Shown: positions 36,855 through 46,069 of the stretch, in pieces
How positions within the stretch are numbered: the first letter of the stretch is position 1
Layout of the letters: every line of letters begins with the position of its first letter
NCBI GenBank assembly: GCA_028284935.1
Contig: JANQQQ010000008.1
Location: 62,001-126,000, forward strand
From: Croceivirga sp.
GTDB taxonomy: Bacteria; Bacteroidota; Bacteroidia; Flavobacteriales; Flavobacteriaceae
Direction: 5' to 3'
DNA: 64,000 nt
Program-made: the position numbers and the translations under genes
The notes under the pieces: generated by a model
What the model was told of the DNA's origin: nothing
The model's input: the letters and a program-made list of their open reading frames with translations, nothing else
Databases searched by the model: none

Positions 36855-38072
36855 TTAATTGAGAAGTAATTTGGAAGCTTCATCCAACACCAAATTTCCA
36901 AATTCCCTTAGATATGTCTGTGTGACCTTAATATCCCTATGACCAAGGGATTCCGAAATCACATCGGTAGAAACTCCCTTGTATTTCAAACAGGTTGCGT
37001 AACTGTGTCTGGCCACATAAGAGGTCACATGTTTCCCGATGTCCACACGTTGGGCTAATTCCTTAAGGGCCTTGTTGTACTGCCCCAAGACCTTTTTCTT
37101 TCGGTTTTCAAGCTGGTTTGGTGTCAGGCCTTCATTCAAAAGGATTGGAAACACATATGGAGTGTCCAATCTTTGTTTCGAGAACCGACCCAATATCAGT
37201 TCCACCGGTGGAAGTACCTTTACTGAAAACCTACCTTTTGTCTTTGCCCTTATGTAATGGATATATCCACCTTGGATATCAGACCACTTTAGGACCATCA
37301 TATCCGCAAAGTTCATCCCACGGGTGTAGAAGCTAAAAATGAAATAGTCCCTAAAATTTCTAAGGGCAATTTCGTCGATTGGTATGACAAGGTTTTCAAT
37401 CCTCCTTATCTCCTCAATACTCAATACACTCTTGAATGATTTTCCCTTTAGCCTGGAAATTTTATACTTCCTAAAAGGATAGGATTCCCTATCCGCAAGG
37501 TCATGATCAATGGCGAGGTTGAACACCTTGCAGATACTCCTCATTTTTACGCTGATGCCACCATCAGTACCCCCTCGGTTCCTGAGGAAGGTTTCATAGC
37601 CATTCAAAAAAGCAAGATTGACATGTTCAAACCTTAGGCTACAGTTTCCATGGAACTGAACCACAGAACTAAAGGTTTCCCTGTGGACTCTGGCATTTCC
37701 AACCTTGCCTGCCAAGGTCATATCGGAAATCAACGTGTTCCAGAAGTCAAAGAAGTTTCCTTTACCTTTTTGCACCCTCCTTTCAAAAAACTCCATTTGA
37801 AAATCATCAAGATCAAAATCGCCTTGTTCTAAGAACAATTTGGAGGTTACCTCCAATGCCCTTTCCTTAAGCTTAAAAAGGATGTGGTTCTCGTTGATAC
37901 GGTTCTTCCTTTTTCGGTTCAATTGCTCAGCTTGGGCGTTCCATTCAGAAGGAAGGCAAAAGATGGTGGTCCCTATGTACCTAGACCTTCTGTCCTTAGT
38001 TACCCGAAGGTGGATAGGATAGGTGCCATTGGAGCGTTTCATTTTGTGCATGACAAGTTTCAAGTATACCAT
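36855..38072 (-). CDS. Tyrosine recombinase (phage/ICE-type integrase)
   Basis: The protein has 405 aa: an N-terminal Arm-binding region (GTYPIHLRVTKDRRSRYIGTT), a SAM-like core-binding domain, then the catalytic domain. The first catalytic Arg is in FYTRGMNFADMMVLKW, the ARHSYAT box supplies Arg/His, and LGHRDIKVTQTYL supplies His and the nucleophilic Tyr. It appears complete. It sits directly beyond the end of the fibre operon, on the opposite strand, and next to a truncated hsdR. This suggests it belongs to an element that inserted here rather than to the fibre locus. The broken recombinase at 41712 is a relative. Confidence 0.92.
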   Translation of the reverse strand: MVYLKLVMHKMKRSNGTYPIHLRVTKDRRSRYIGTTIFCLPSEWNAQAEQLNRKRKNRINENHILFKLKERALEVTSKLFLEQGDFDLDDFQMEFFERRVQKGKGNFFDFWNTLISDMTLAGKVGNARVHRETFSSVVQFHGNCSLRFEHVNLAFLNGYETFLRNRGGTDGGISVKMRSICKVFNLAIDHDLADRESYPFRKYKISRLKGKSFKSVLSIEEIRRIENLVIPIDEIALRNFRDYFIFSFYTRGMNFADMMVLKWSDIQGGYIHYIRAKTKGRFSVKVLPPVELILGRFSKQRLDTPYVFPILLNEGLTPNQLENRKKKVLGQYNKALKELAQRVDIGKHVTSYVARHSYATCLKYKGVSTDVISESLGHRDIKVTQTYLREFGNLVLDEASKLLLN

Positions 38073-38159
38073 AAATAGAATTTAGAAAATGAATCTGTAC
38101 AACATATGTACAACAATTACCTCTTGAAAGTAGCTATAAATGGAACTGAATGAAAAAAA

Positions 38160-38603
38160 TTAAAGCATAAGTTGTTGACAAACAGTGAATTGGGAAATTA
38201 TTGAAATAAAATGAAAGGAAGGGGGAGACGTAATCAGTAAGATGACATCATAGCGTTGGTTGCTATTTTCAGTATTCATTCGTAACTGACCAATCACTTC
38301 AAAATCATTTTTACACCAATCCTTGATGTTCACCAAAGTGTAGTGTAATGGTGTGCCATCTTCCCGCTGAAAGTATTGGTGTTCACGTAGTAATTTGGAA
38401 GCAGCAAATACATCAGGTTCGATGATTTCTTCACGCAACCGTAAAAATTCACTGTCTGATAAACGCACTCGATTGAGTGCTTCAAATTTGGTTTTGAAGT
38501 TCAGTTCAAGCGATTTCCTATCTGTAATATCAGGTCGATGTTTGTACTTCAACGCTGTAAGCTGCTCAATCAGATTTTCTTCTATTTGGTGTTCTTTGGT
38601 CAT
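38160..38603 (-). pseudogene. hsdR: Truncated hsdR (type I restriction endonuclease R subunit, N-terminal piece)
   Basis: The first ~120 residues match the HsdR N-terminal domain (LIEQLTALKYKHRPDI..., REHQYFQREDGTPLHYTLV, NQRYDVILLI). The conserved reading then ends abruptly at about base 38232, replaced by unrelated SPPSFHFISI and a stop. A full HsdR is roughly 800-1000 aa, and no hsdM or hsdS is present in the window. The break lies just upstream of the recombinase gene, consistent with loss of the rest through insertion or deletion. Confidence 0.8.
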
Positions 38604-38681
38604 TGATGTTCAAAATTTAAACATTCATTAAATTTTATCCCAACCATTCAAAGGCCGTGTCTCATGTTTTTTTGCATTCAT

Positions 38682-39521
38682 TTATTCTATAATACCCTGC
38701 TTAATTTCTTTTAATATTTTTTGTATCTCATGCAAGGACTTATTCATGTTTACTGCCAATATCGTTTCAGTACTGGATGCCTTAGTTTTTTCTTTAATTG
38801 CTGTCTCCAAAACACCCATTATCGTTTTAAATAATGTATCATTTGAAGCTAAAATAGGTTTCATCTTTCTCCCTATTATTCTTGCAGCTGCTATGGTCAT
38901 TTCAAAATTCTCGACTTCAAATAAATCCAAATGCTTTTCATAAGCCTCTTCTTCATAGAAATCCCATCCTGAATTTAAGAGCAATGAGATGTCATCTAAA
39001 TCCTTGGTTCTATCTTTTTTGTCATTCCATGAAACTAATTTCAATATTATTATACCTACAACCGGAGATGTAGGCAAGGAGAAACCTGCTTCAGGGATTT
39101 CGATGTTTTCGGCATGCTCACCTACTTCTTTAAATCCCAATACTGATAGTGAAATGTCTCTTTCATCAAAATTGACGGTATAATCTTGTTCAATCTTCCC
39201 ATAGGGCATTAAGTCCAAAACTGTATTGGTCTTGTCATAGATAAGTCTGTAATCTTCCTTGGTTTTTCTAAACCCTCTTTTGCAGAGCTCTTCAAAAATT
39301 GTATTATAGACCTGAAAATCTGGAACCATTACTGCAAAATCAAAATCAGCGGTACCTCTTGTCGGTTTTATTCCCGCTTTGTAAAGCTGAACATCCCTTG
39401 CATTAGCACCTACTAAATAATACTTAATTCCATGTTTGGTTAACACTTCCTCTAAAATCTGGTACACTTCACCATGGTTGGCAAAGGAATAATCTTTATA
39501 AGTCAGGTTTGATGTACTCAT
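38682..39521 (-). CDS. AbiEii-like nucleotidyltransferase toxin of a type IV toxin-antitoxin pair
   Basis: The 279-aa protein starts at the ATG at 39521 (MSTSNLTYKDYSF); a longer frame upstream only overlaps the partner. The polymerase-beta-like fold is indicated by YYLVGANARDV followed by GTADFDFAV, the paired Asp of the metal site, and a later KDLDDISLLL typical of AbiEii-type proteins. It overlaps the upstream gene by 26 bases, which fits toxin-antitoxin coupling. Such enzymes transfer nucleotides to RNA (for some homologues, tRNA) and block growth during phage attack. This assignment follows from the family and from gene order. Confidence 0.7.
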   Translation of the reverse strand: MSTSNLTYKDYSFANHGEVYQILEEVLTKHGIKYYLVGANARDVQLYKAGIKPTRGTADFDFAVMVPDFQVYNTIFEELCKRGFRKTKEDYRLIYDKTNTVLDLMPYGKIEQDYTVNFDERDISLSVLGFKEVGEHAENIEIPEAGFSLPTSPVVGIIILKLVSWNDKKDRTKDLDDISLLLNSGWDFYEEEAYEKHLDLFEVENFEMTIAAARIIGRKMKPILASNDTLFKTIMGVLETAIKEKTKASSTETILAVNMNKSLHEIQKILKEIKQGIIE

Positions 39522-40482
39522 CAAAAATGATTTTGGCAGTTTCAATATTTCTTTGGTTACCGCTGTACATAAGTTCGGCATAAACCAGTAACGGATTCGC
39601 AGCGGCTTCACCATGATTATAATGTAATTTGGTGCTTTCCGGTTTCCAAAAGGACTTGTAAGCAACTATGTTACCGTTTGCGTCGGGTACCATTTTGAAA
39701 AGGCGCGTCAAATCTGGTTTTTCTCTAGTAGTAAAAAAAGAGTATTGTTCAGGATTTAAATAATTCGTAATTAGCTTTGCTCCGTATTCTCCGCCCCAGC
39801 AGCTTTCCAAACGAGAACTGATATCTTTTATCTTAAAATGCTCAGAGCTAATAGACCTGTAGTTACCTATTTTATGTGAAGGAAGGATTTTTTCATTCAC
39901 TAAGGCAACCCATTTTTCAAGTAGTTCTTCTCTTTTTATTAATTGATACCTTTTGTCTTTATCCCATTTGACGGCAAAACCTTCTTTTAGTAATCCGTTT
40001 ATAGTCTTGCTCACGCTACCGAGTGATACACAGCTAATTTCTGCTAATCGTTCATATTTTTCATTAATCAATTCCGGGTTTTGCAATAAATGAAAAAGTA
40101 TTTGTCCGCCTGCCCTGGTAAATACCTCTGAATAAACATTGTAAACAGGTTTGGCATTATCCTTTTCAACATACATTTTCAGATGCTCCAGATTTAGATA
40201 AGTGTTACCATAGCTGTCTATATAATTAACACCATTAGATTTCAACGTTTCTTTTGATTTTGGTGTGATATAATCGGCAGCAACCAAAAGTGGTTTATCT
40301 CGCCTGTTTAAAAATAGAGGTATATGATTGGGACGTACTTCGGTTCGCAAATCTGCATATATTGTCTCTCCGTTTAGTTTAAAGGTAGTATCCGACTCCG
40401 CATTAGGAACTATGAATTTTTCGATTTTCACCTCAAATTCTATGTTATTGAAAAAGTCTATTATTTTTTGAAGTTCAATCAT
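39496..40482 (-). CDS. AbiEi-like antitoxin / HTH regulator
   Basis: The 328-aa protein has a winged-helix-like segment at ~135-170 (ERLAEISCVSLGSVSKTING) and a basic wing (VKWDKDKRYQLIKREELLEKW). The rest is an unlabelled domain typical of type IV antitoxins of the AbiEi kind. It is first in a two-gene operon with the nucleotidyltransferase and overlaps it. It probably represses its own promoter and counteracts the toxin. The 5' flank is AT-rich with the repeat-like TTTTCATGTTACATGAAAA just upstream, a plausible operator. Confidence 0.7.
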   Translation of the reverse strand: MIELQKIIDFFNNIEFEVKIEKFIVPNAESDTTFKLNGETIYADLRTEVRPNHIPLFLNRRDKPLLVAADYITPKSKETLKSNGVNYIDSYGNTYLNLEHLKMYVEKDNAKPVYNVYSEVFTRAGGQILFHLLQNPELINEKYERLAEISCVSLGSVSKTINGLLKEGFAVKWDKDKRYQLIKREELLEKWVALVNEKILPSHKIGNYRSISSEHFKIKDISSRLESCWGGEYGAKLITNYLNPEQYSFFTTREKPDLTRLFKMVPDANGNIVAYKSFWKPESTKLHYNHGEAAANPLLVYAELMYSGNQRNIETAKIIFDEYIKPDL

Positions 40483-40502
40483 TTTTCATTTACTATTTAT
40501 TT

Positions 40503-40521
40503 TCATGTTACATGAAAAAAC
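40503..40521. promoter_or_regulatory. Palindrome upstream of the AbiE-like pair
   Basis: TTCATGTTACATGAA, within a slightly longer dyad starting TTTTCATG, lies about 20 bases upstream of the antitoxin ATG. Its position fits autoregulation by the antitoxin. No direct evidence beyond the symmetry. Confidence 0.4.
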
Positions 40522-40630
40522 AAATTTAATGAAAAAAGTTGGTCATCTTAAGTATTGGCTATAGAAATATGCATTAGTATTTTTTTGAGTATATCCCCAT
40601 TTTTTGGGTATAAACTCGAATTTTTACTAA

Positions 40631-41719
40631 ATGAAAGAAAAAACTTTTTCAAGAGCAGAATTATATGATTTGGTATGGGGACAATCTTTAAATAAGTTAT
40701 CGGAGCAACTAAATGTAACACCACAGCTCTTGAAAGATTTTTGCAAAGAATACAACATCCCTTTACCCAATCGAGGCTATTGGACACAGGTTAGATTCAA
40801 TAAGCAAGTGGTCAAAGTACCTCTTCCTAAAATGGAAAACGGACACATCAAAATCAATTTGATCTCAGATGTAACACCAAAAAAATTTAAAACAGATTAC
40901 CACAAGAGAGCATATGAACTGGAACAGCAAAGCAATTTGCACTTTCAAGTGCCGAAGAGAATTGCGAAGTATCATCCAACAGTAAGGAATAGTAAAAAAT
41001 TATTGGAGCAATTGGATGAAAGCGAAGATATCAGGTTTTGGGAGGTATCTCAAGAACATGAAGTATTGCCTATCCATACTGACCCCAAAATGAGGTCAAG
41101 GGCATTACGATTTATGAATACTTTGATTTTGGTAATTGAGGCTATAAATGGAAATATCGTATTCGAGTATGGCCGCTGTCATATACAGTTATTCGGCCAA
41201 AAAACTGAAATAAATCTTCGTCAGAAGTATCATAGAATACGAGAGAAAGATAAATCGGGTTGGAATAGGGAATCATGGCAAAAAAGTGATAAACTTGAAT
41301 TTCAGGCTGGCCCATCTTTCCGACAAAAAAATTGGATAGACAAGAAGACCATCTGCTTAGAAGAATACCTACCACAGATTGTAGCTTGGATTGAAAAAGA
41401 CTGCAAGTATTGGCATGATGTCAGAGCAGAACAAGCCATAGAATCAAACAAAAGAGCTTTGCTGGAGCAAAAAGAAAAAGCCATCAAAGAGGTAAAAGAA
41501 CAAGAAATGACCAAATTCAAAACATTATTGGTCAACACCAAAAGATTTGAAAAGGCCAATGCGATACGGGAGTACATCAAAACAATGGAGGAAAGGAATA
41601 CCATGGATGATGAAACCAAAGCTTATCTTAAATGGGCGAGATTAAAGGCGGATTGGATAGACCCTCTAATAGATATTGAGGATAATATATTGGGGCAATA
41701 CAAGGATGTTATTAATTAA
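40631..41719 (+). CDS. Uncharacterised protein with N-terminal HTH-like region, 362 aa
   Basis: The N-terminus TFSRAELYDLVWGQSLNKL ... FCKEYNIPLPNRGYW looks like a small DNA-binding fold that I recall from widespread hypothetical proteins on mobile and defence islands. The middle is mixed. Residues ~270-330 form a long charged coiled coil (EQKEKAIKEVKEQEMTKF), and the C-terminus returns to a helical WARLKADWIDPL segment. It is divergent from the AbiE-like pair and convergent with the broken recombinase. Its function is unknown. Confidence 0.6.
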   Translation: MKEKTFSRAELYDLVWGQSLNKLSEQLNVTPQLLKDFCKEYNIPLPNRGYWTQVRFNKQVVKVPLPKMENGHIKINLISDVTPKKFKTDYHKRAYELEQQSNLHFQVPKRIAKYHPTVRNSKKLLEQLDESEDIRFWEVSQEHEVLPIHTDPKMRSRALRFMNTLILVIEAINGNIVFEYGRCHIQLFGQKTEINLRQKYHRIREKDKSGWNRESWQKSDKLEFQAGPSFRQKNWIDKKTICLEEYLPQIVAWIEKDCKYWHDVRAEQAIESNKRALLEQKEKAIKEVKEQEMTKFKTLLVNTKRFEKANAIREYIKTMEERNTMDDETKAYLKWARLKADWIDPLIDIEDNILGQYKDVIN

Positions 41720-42933
41720 AAAGCACTTCCACAGCATCATCCACGATTTCATTGCCCAATTCTTTGAGGTATACTTGGGTAATCTTTATATCGGCATGCC
41801 CAAGGGATTCCCCAATAATATCTGTGGCCACCCCTTTTTGTTTAAGGCAATTGGCATAACTATGCCTGGCCACATAGGAGCTTAAGGCTTGATTGATACC
41901 ACAGAGATTGGCTATTTCTTTCAAGCCCTTATTGTATTGGGCCAAAGTTTTCTTTTTGCGATGGTCTAACTGTAATGGCGTTAAATCGTTGTACAGAAGA
42001 ATTGGGAAAATATATTTTGTCCTGAGGGAGTGTACACGATAGTAATCCAAAATAGCTTTTAGAGGTGGATTGATTTTAACTGAAAATGGGCGCTTTGTTT
42101 TGTTGCGGATGTATCGGATACGTTCCCCATGGATGTCACTCCATTTCAGTTCAATCATATCAGCAAAGTTCATCCCCCTTGAGTAAAAGCTGAACATGAA
42201 ATAATTTCTGTGATTGACCAGGTGAGGGAATTTGGTCAAATCAAGATTATGGATTTTATTGACCTGCTCTAAGTTCAAAGCCCTCTTAATGCCTTTGCCC
42301 TTTAACCTGGAGATTTTATAAACATGGAAAGGATGTTTTTCTACTTTGAAAATATTGCGTTCTAAGGCTTTATTATACATAATTATACATAGCCCGAATA
42401 GTCCGCATTTTGACACCAATTCCACCATCCGTTCCTCCCCTTGAACGCAGAAAGGCATCATACTTGTTTAAAACAGTAACATCAATATCAGAAAAGCGAA
42501 GACTTTTAAACCCTATAAATCTCTTGATTGAATTGGCAGCATCGTGATAAAGCTTGGCGTTACCCATTCTGCCCGCATCACGCATTTCTTGAATAATCTC
42601 CTCCGAAAACCGAAATACGTCTTGTGAGGCTGGATTGGTATCTACCCGAAAATGTTTGTCAAAATCTTCGAGGGAGAAATCTTCTTTTTCAATCTCCAAG
42701 TCATAATAGGTTTTTAAGGCACGGTCTTTTATTTTCAATAGCACCCGATTCTTTTGAATGTAACTCCCATTCTTTCCATTAAAAGAACCTGTATCTTCGT
42801 TCCATTCCTCCAAATTAGTATTCAAGGGAGTTCGATAATATTTGGTTCTACGGTTTTTGGTTACCCTCAAAAAGATGGGAAATGAGCCATTGGCCAATGC
42901 TTTTTTTCTTAAAACTACTTTAATTGAAGACAT
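41712..42933 (-). pseudogene. Tyrosine recombinase split by a 10-bp tandem duplication
   Basis: The start at 42933 (MSSIKVVLRKKALANGSF) gives an N-terminal half that ends prematurely after RTIRAMYN. The catalytic half resumes in another frame at KALERNIFKVEKH and runs to 41712. All catalytic motifs survive there (FYSRGMNFADMIELKW, ARHSYAN, LGHADIKITQVYL). At 42372-42391 the 10-base unit ATTATACATA occurs twice in tandem. Removing one copy restores a continuous frame of ~400 codons similar to the intact recombinase at 36855. Confidence 0.85.
42372..42391 (-). repeat. Exact 2 x 10-bp tandem repeat causing the recombinase frameshift
   Basis: ATTATACATA is repeated head-to-tail. The extra unit shifts the reading frame of the recombinase by one base and creates a stop after AMYNYV. 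Loss of one unit by slippage would restore the gene. Confidence 0.9.
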
Positions 42934-43307
42934 ACTTTTCTGGTTTTGGGTACAACATAGGTACAACAAATGGATACTTAAATGTAGTTCCAAGGAAGCT
43001 AAAAGAAAAGCGAAAAATCATAAAATACTGATTTTCAAAACAAAAGAAGTCAAATGCAACTATTTGAAAATCAATAATTTGTGACCAGACCGCAACCGTA
43101 ATAATAAGGCTTCCTAGAAACCGAAATTTAAAGGTTTTCAGTAAAGCAATATAGGTTGGGTCCTTCAGGCGAATACTTCATCATAGTTTAATCCAATCGC
43201 ATTGTAAAGCATTTGATGTAAAATAGGCTTTGATTTACGTATTTCCACGAAGAAGTGGGATACCCAAATGGTTTATGCGTATATTTCCAACAATCAAAAA
43301 ATCTTCT
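42934..43307. other. Intergenic region, no gene seen
   Basis: AT-rich DNA at the right edge of the mobile/defence segment. The only structure I see is a short hairpin TTCCAC-gaagaa-GTGGGA at 43243-43260, within the probable 5' leader of the outer-membrane protein gene. No direct repeat that I could defend as an attachment site. Confidence 0.4.
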
Positions 43308-43898
43308 ATGAAAAATCCTCTTTTAATCTTATTGCCTTTATTATTTTCAATCGGGATGTATTCCCAAGAAGATCAACCTACAGATTCCCAGAAAAGAATT
43401 GCAAAATTTGCCGTTGCTAAAAGGAATGAGGTCAGTTTGGACGTCATATCCGCTATTGCCATTCCAGCCTTGAACCCAAGATATGAGTACATTTTAGGAA
43501 GATATTCCGGGGTGGGAGTAGACTTATTTGTTTCGTTGGATGATAGTGATGAATTTGATGATTACTCTGAATATGAAAAATTCTCCCTAACCCCATATTA
43601 CCGCCAGTATTTCTTCTCTAAAGAAGACTATGGGGCAAAAGGTTTTTACGCCGAAGGCTTCCTTAAATTCTTCACTTTTGAAGAGGTCATGTTCAGTAGT
43701 GTGGATGATTCCGTCAGCGAAGAAAGTTTTTTTGAAACTTCCATTGGTGCGGGAATCGGCTGGAAATGGATAAGCCAAAGTGGCTTTTTGGTGGATTTGG
43801 GCTTTGGGGTAGGCAGAAACCTTGGGTTGCCATCGGATGAAAATGCAGGTCAAGAGGTCCAAGTACGGGGCGGTCTCAACTTCGGTTGGCGATTTTAA
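43308..43898 (+). CDS. Outer-membrane beta-barrel-like protein
   Basis: The 196-aa product starts at the ATG at 43308 with a clear signal peptide (MKNPLLILLPLLFSIGMYSQ, cut before Glu/Asp). The rest alternates hydrophobic and polar residues as in small outer-membrane barrels of the DUF3575/OmpX-like type: SLTPYYRQYFF, KGFYAEGFLKFF, GAGIGWKWI, GFLVDLGFGVGRN, ending GGLNFGWRF with the expected C-terminal Phe. Upstream starts (for example at 43230) would place residues before the signal peptide and are less likely. The gene stands alone. Confidence 0.8.
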   Translation: MKNPLLILLPLLFSIGMYSQEDQPTDSQKRIAKFAVAKRNEVSLDVISAIAIPALNPRYEYILGRYSGVGVDLFVSLDDSDEFDDYSEYEKFSLTPYYRQYFFSKEDYGAKGFYAEGFLKFFTFEEVMFSSVDDSVSEESFFETSIGAGIGWKWISQSGFLVDLGFGVGRNLGLPSDENAGQEVQVRGGLNFGWRF

Positions 43899-44140
43899 TG
43901 TTGGTAATTACTGGAATTTGAAAAGGATAATTCAAAATCTTGAATTCCTACTATTTCAAAAGGCGATTTTATTCCAAATCAATAGCCTTCCAACGCCAAT
44001 TTAGAGGCGTTGAACCCTAGTGTTAGGGGTGCCATAAAGTACGCTTAAAGACACGCACAGCGTGAGACCTTTTCGCTCTTGATGGAGTTAAGGCCTACCG
44101 AATAAATGGTGTATTCGGCATAAGGTACCCTCCAACTAGT
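43899..44140. other. Convergent intergenic region with three hairpins
   Basis: Three inverted repeats: CAACGCC/GGCGTTG (about 43989-44011), CCCTA/TAGGG (about 44014-44027) and CCGAATA/TATTCGG (about 44098-44118). None has a T-run. They may end transcription of the two converging genes or be part of a structured RNA. I see no gene. Confidence 0.4.
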
Positions 44141-45961
44141 TTAGAGCTGTTTGGCTGGGGAGGTATTGTCAATAAAAAAAATACCGTCAAACTGATACGG
44201 TATGGCGTATCTGGTCCAATACCCGTATTCTATATTGACATGGTTGGCAAAACGCATGGGCAAAGGTTTTGTAAGCCATTTCTCTTCCCTTGCTTTTTCA
44301 AGGTTCAAAATCATTCCTACCGCATTCTTTTTTGGGGTAAGTTGGTGCAAGGCTTCGTCCAAAGTACCAATAGGTGACTTGTATAGGGGGCACTTAACAG
44401 AATTAAAATTGGTATAGCTGATCATTCCCCTGTAATCTCCTTCGTATGTGGAAATGGCAAATGCCTTATAATTTCTTCCGAATTTTTTGCTCAAATGTGC
44501 ACCCATGGACAGACCACCATACATATTATATTCATTATCAGAATAATCACCCCTGCTTATATGGTAGTCATGGGCCCAAATCAAAATTCGATTTTTAGCA
44601 TCTTCCCTTGACAAAAACCATTCAATATTCTCCGCCATAGCCTTATCCCTATAAAATGAGAGATGTCCTCTATAGGTGTTTTCCGCAAATTGTTTGATCA
44701 GATTGGCGTATTGGACGCCCCAAACAATTTGTTCTTTATCTTCTTTGTTTCTGACGTCTTGCTCAAAATGCTTTTCCAACGATCTTACATCTTTCAAAAC
44801 CTCAAGGGATTTATGATACCATTCCGACTGTTGATCTTTGGACGCTGAGGATGCTACACCATAACCACCGTTCTTTCTTAATGCTTCCAAAAACCCAGCG
44901 TGCTTTTCCAACAGTTTAGGTGACTTCTCATTCAGAAAATGTTGAAAGCGGTCAATGGCCGGAATCACCTCTTGAATATCATAGCCTACAAACTGTACTT
45001 TTTTTCCTGGATTTTTTGAATTGTAGTTCCTTATCCACTCAATCATATCCAGAACCTCTTCATTGTACCATACCATGAAAATTCCACGCATGCTTTCTTT
45101 CGCCGTTCCGCGTCCATTCAGAACATATTGGTTGATATTTTCCACGGTAAGCATATTCCCTTCTAGAGCAAACAGCCGTACCCCCAAATTATGGACGGCA
45201 TACTTCAAAACCCGATGTTTTAACCGGAAAAATTCACTAGTACCGTGTGTGGATTCCCCCAGCGCTATAAGTCTTGATGTTCCTACCATATGCTTAAAGG
45301 CTTCCAAATCGTCCAATTCTTCCCAAGTGTCATCCCTTGGCGCTAAGGCATCAACGGCATACAACGGGGTGGTGTGATCTTTTAGCCATCTTACCTGTTT
45401 TTTTGAAAAGGGGGCCGAAATCTGTACTTCCCTATAGGTCCTGCCTCCGGCACTTAAAGAGAAGTTGTCAAACCAAGCGATGCCCTTGCCTTGAAAGTTG
45501 AGGTTGAAATAAATAGCATTAACGGAATCATTCACGAAAAATGAAGTCGAAAATTTTGCCCAATCCGTGGTCCCACTAATTTTTTCACTTTCTGCCCTTT
45601 TTTTAGGGTCTTCAAAGGAGTCATGTATCGAAATGTAGGCTTTTCCCTCCAACCCTTCCGTTTTCACATACCCATTAAGGGTGATTTTTTTATTTCGTAG
45701 TTCAAAAGGCTCTATACCAAAACTCGCCATCTGCATTTTTGGGCGTTTAGTGGAGTCCTGAAATTTTAGGCTATAAGCCCCTGAGTACGTGGTCATACTA
45801 TCCACCGATGAAGCTGAATCCATCCCGTCCCATCCCCACGAACGGGATGGGTGCTCAAGGCTTTTTTTCTCAAAATCAAGATTTAAAAATTGCTGCGCAT
45901 GTAGTTGTACTTGAAATAGCAGCATGGCCAGGAAACAGATGATTGATGATGTGCGACTCAT
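44141..45961 (-). CDS. Secreted erythromycin-esterase-like hydrolase
   Basis: The protein has 606 aa from the ATG at 45961, with signal peptide SIICFLAMLLFQVQLHAQQF. Residues ~25-180 are a carbohydrate-binding-like beta sandwich (NLDFEKKS, NGYVKTEGLEGKAYISI, WFDNFSLSAGG). Residues ~210-600 are the erythromycin-esterase-like domain (PF05139): ALGESTHGTSEFFRLKHR with Glu/His, LFALEGN, GYDIQ and ILIWAHDYHIS. Family members hydrolyse lactones or esters, and some inactivate macrolides, but the substrate of this secreted, module-extended form is unknown. An AraC-type membrane regulator lies 108 bases upstream on the same strand. Confidence 0.85.
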   Translation of the reverse strand: MSRTSSIICFLAMLLFQVQLHAQQFLNLDFEKKSLEHPSRSWGWDGMDSASSVDSMTTYSGAYSLKFQDSTKRPKMQMASFGIEPFELRNKKITLNGYVKTEGLEGKAYISIHDSFEDPKKRAESEKISGTTDWAKFSTSFFVNDSVNAIYFNLNFQGKGIAWFDNFSLSAGGRTYREVQISAPFSKKQVRWLKDHTTPLYAVDALAPRDDTWEELDDLEAFKHMVGTSRLIALGESTHGTSEFFRLKHRVLKYAVHNLGVRLFALEGNMLTVENINQYVLNGRGTAKESMRGIFMVWYNEEVLDMIEWIRNYNSKNPGKKVQFVGYDIQEVIPAIDRFQHFLNEKSPKLLEKHAGFLEALRKNGGYGVASSASKDQQSEWYHKSLEVLKDVRSLEKHFEQDVRNKEDKEQIVWGVQYANLIKQFAENTYRGHLSFYRDKAMAENIEWFLSREDAKNRILIWAHDYHISRGDYSDNEYNMYGGLSMGAHLSKKFGRNYKAFAISTYEGDYRGMISYTNFNSVKCPLYKSPIGTLDEALHQLTPKKNAVGMILNLEKAREEKWLTKPLPMRFANHVNIEYGYWTRYAIPYQFDGIFFIDNTSPAKQL

Positions 45962-46069
45962 TTTTTGGTGGATGTCATCGTAAGTTTGACAATGCAATCT
46001 ATTTCAATAAATGATAAATAAACAGCTTGCTAGGTCTACAGAAGTCCAAAAAAAGGAATTTTGGACAAA

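Noticed and set aside
36722..43307. Attachment-site direct repeats bounding the mobile segment
   Set aside because: I could not find a pair of repeats near the two recombinases long enough to defend.
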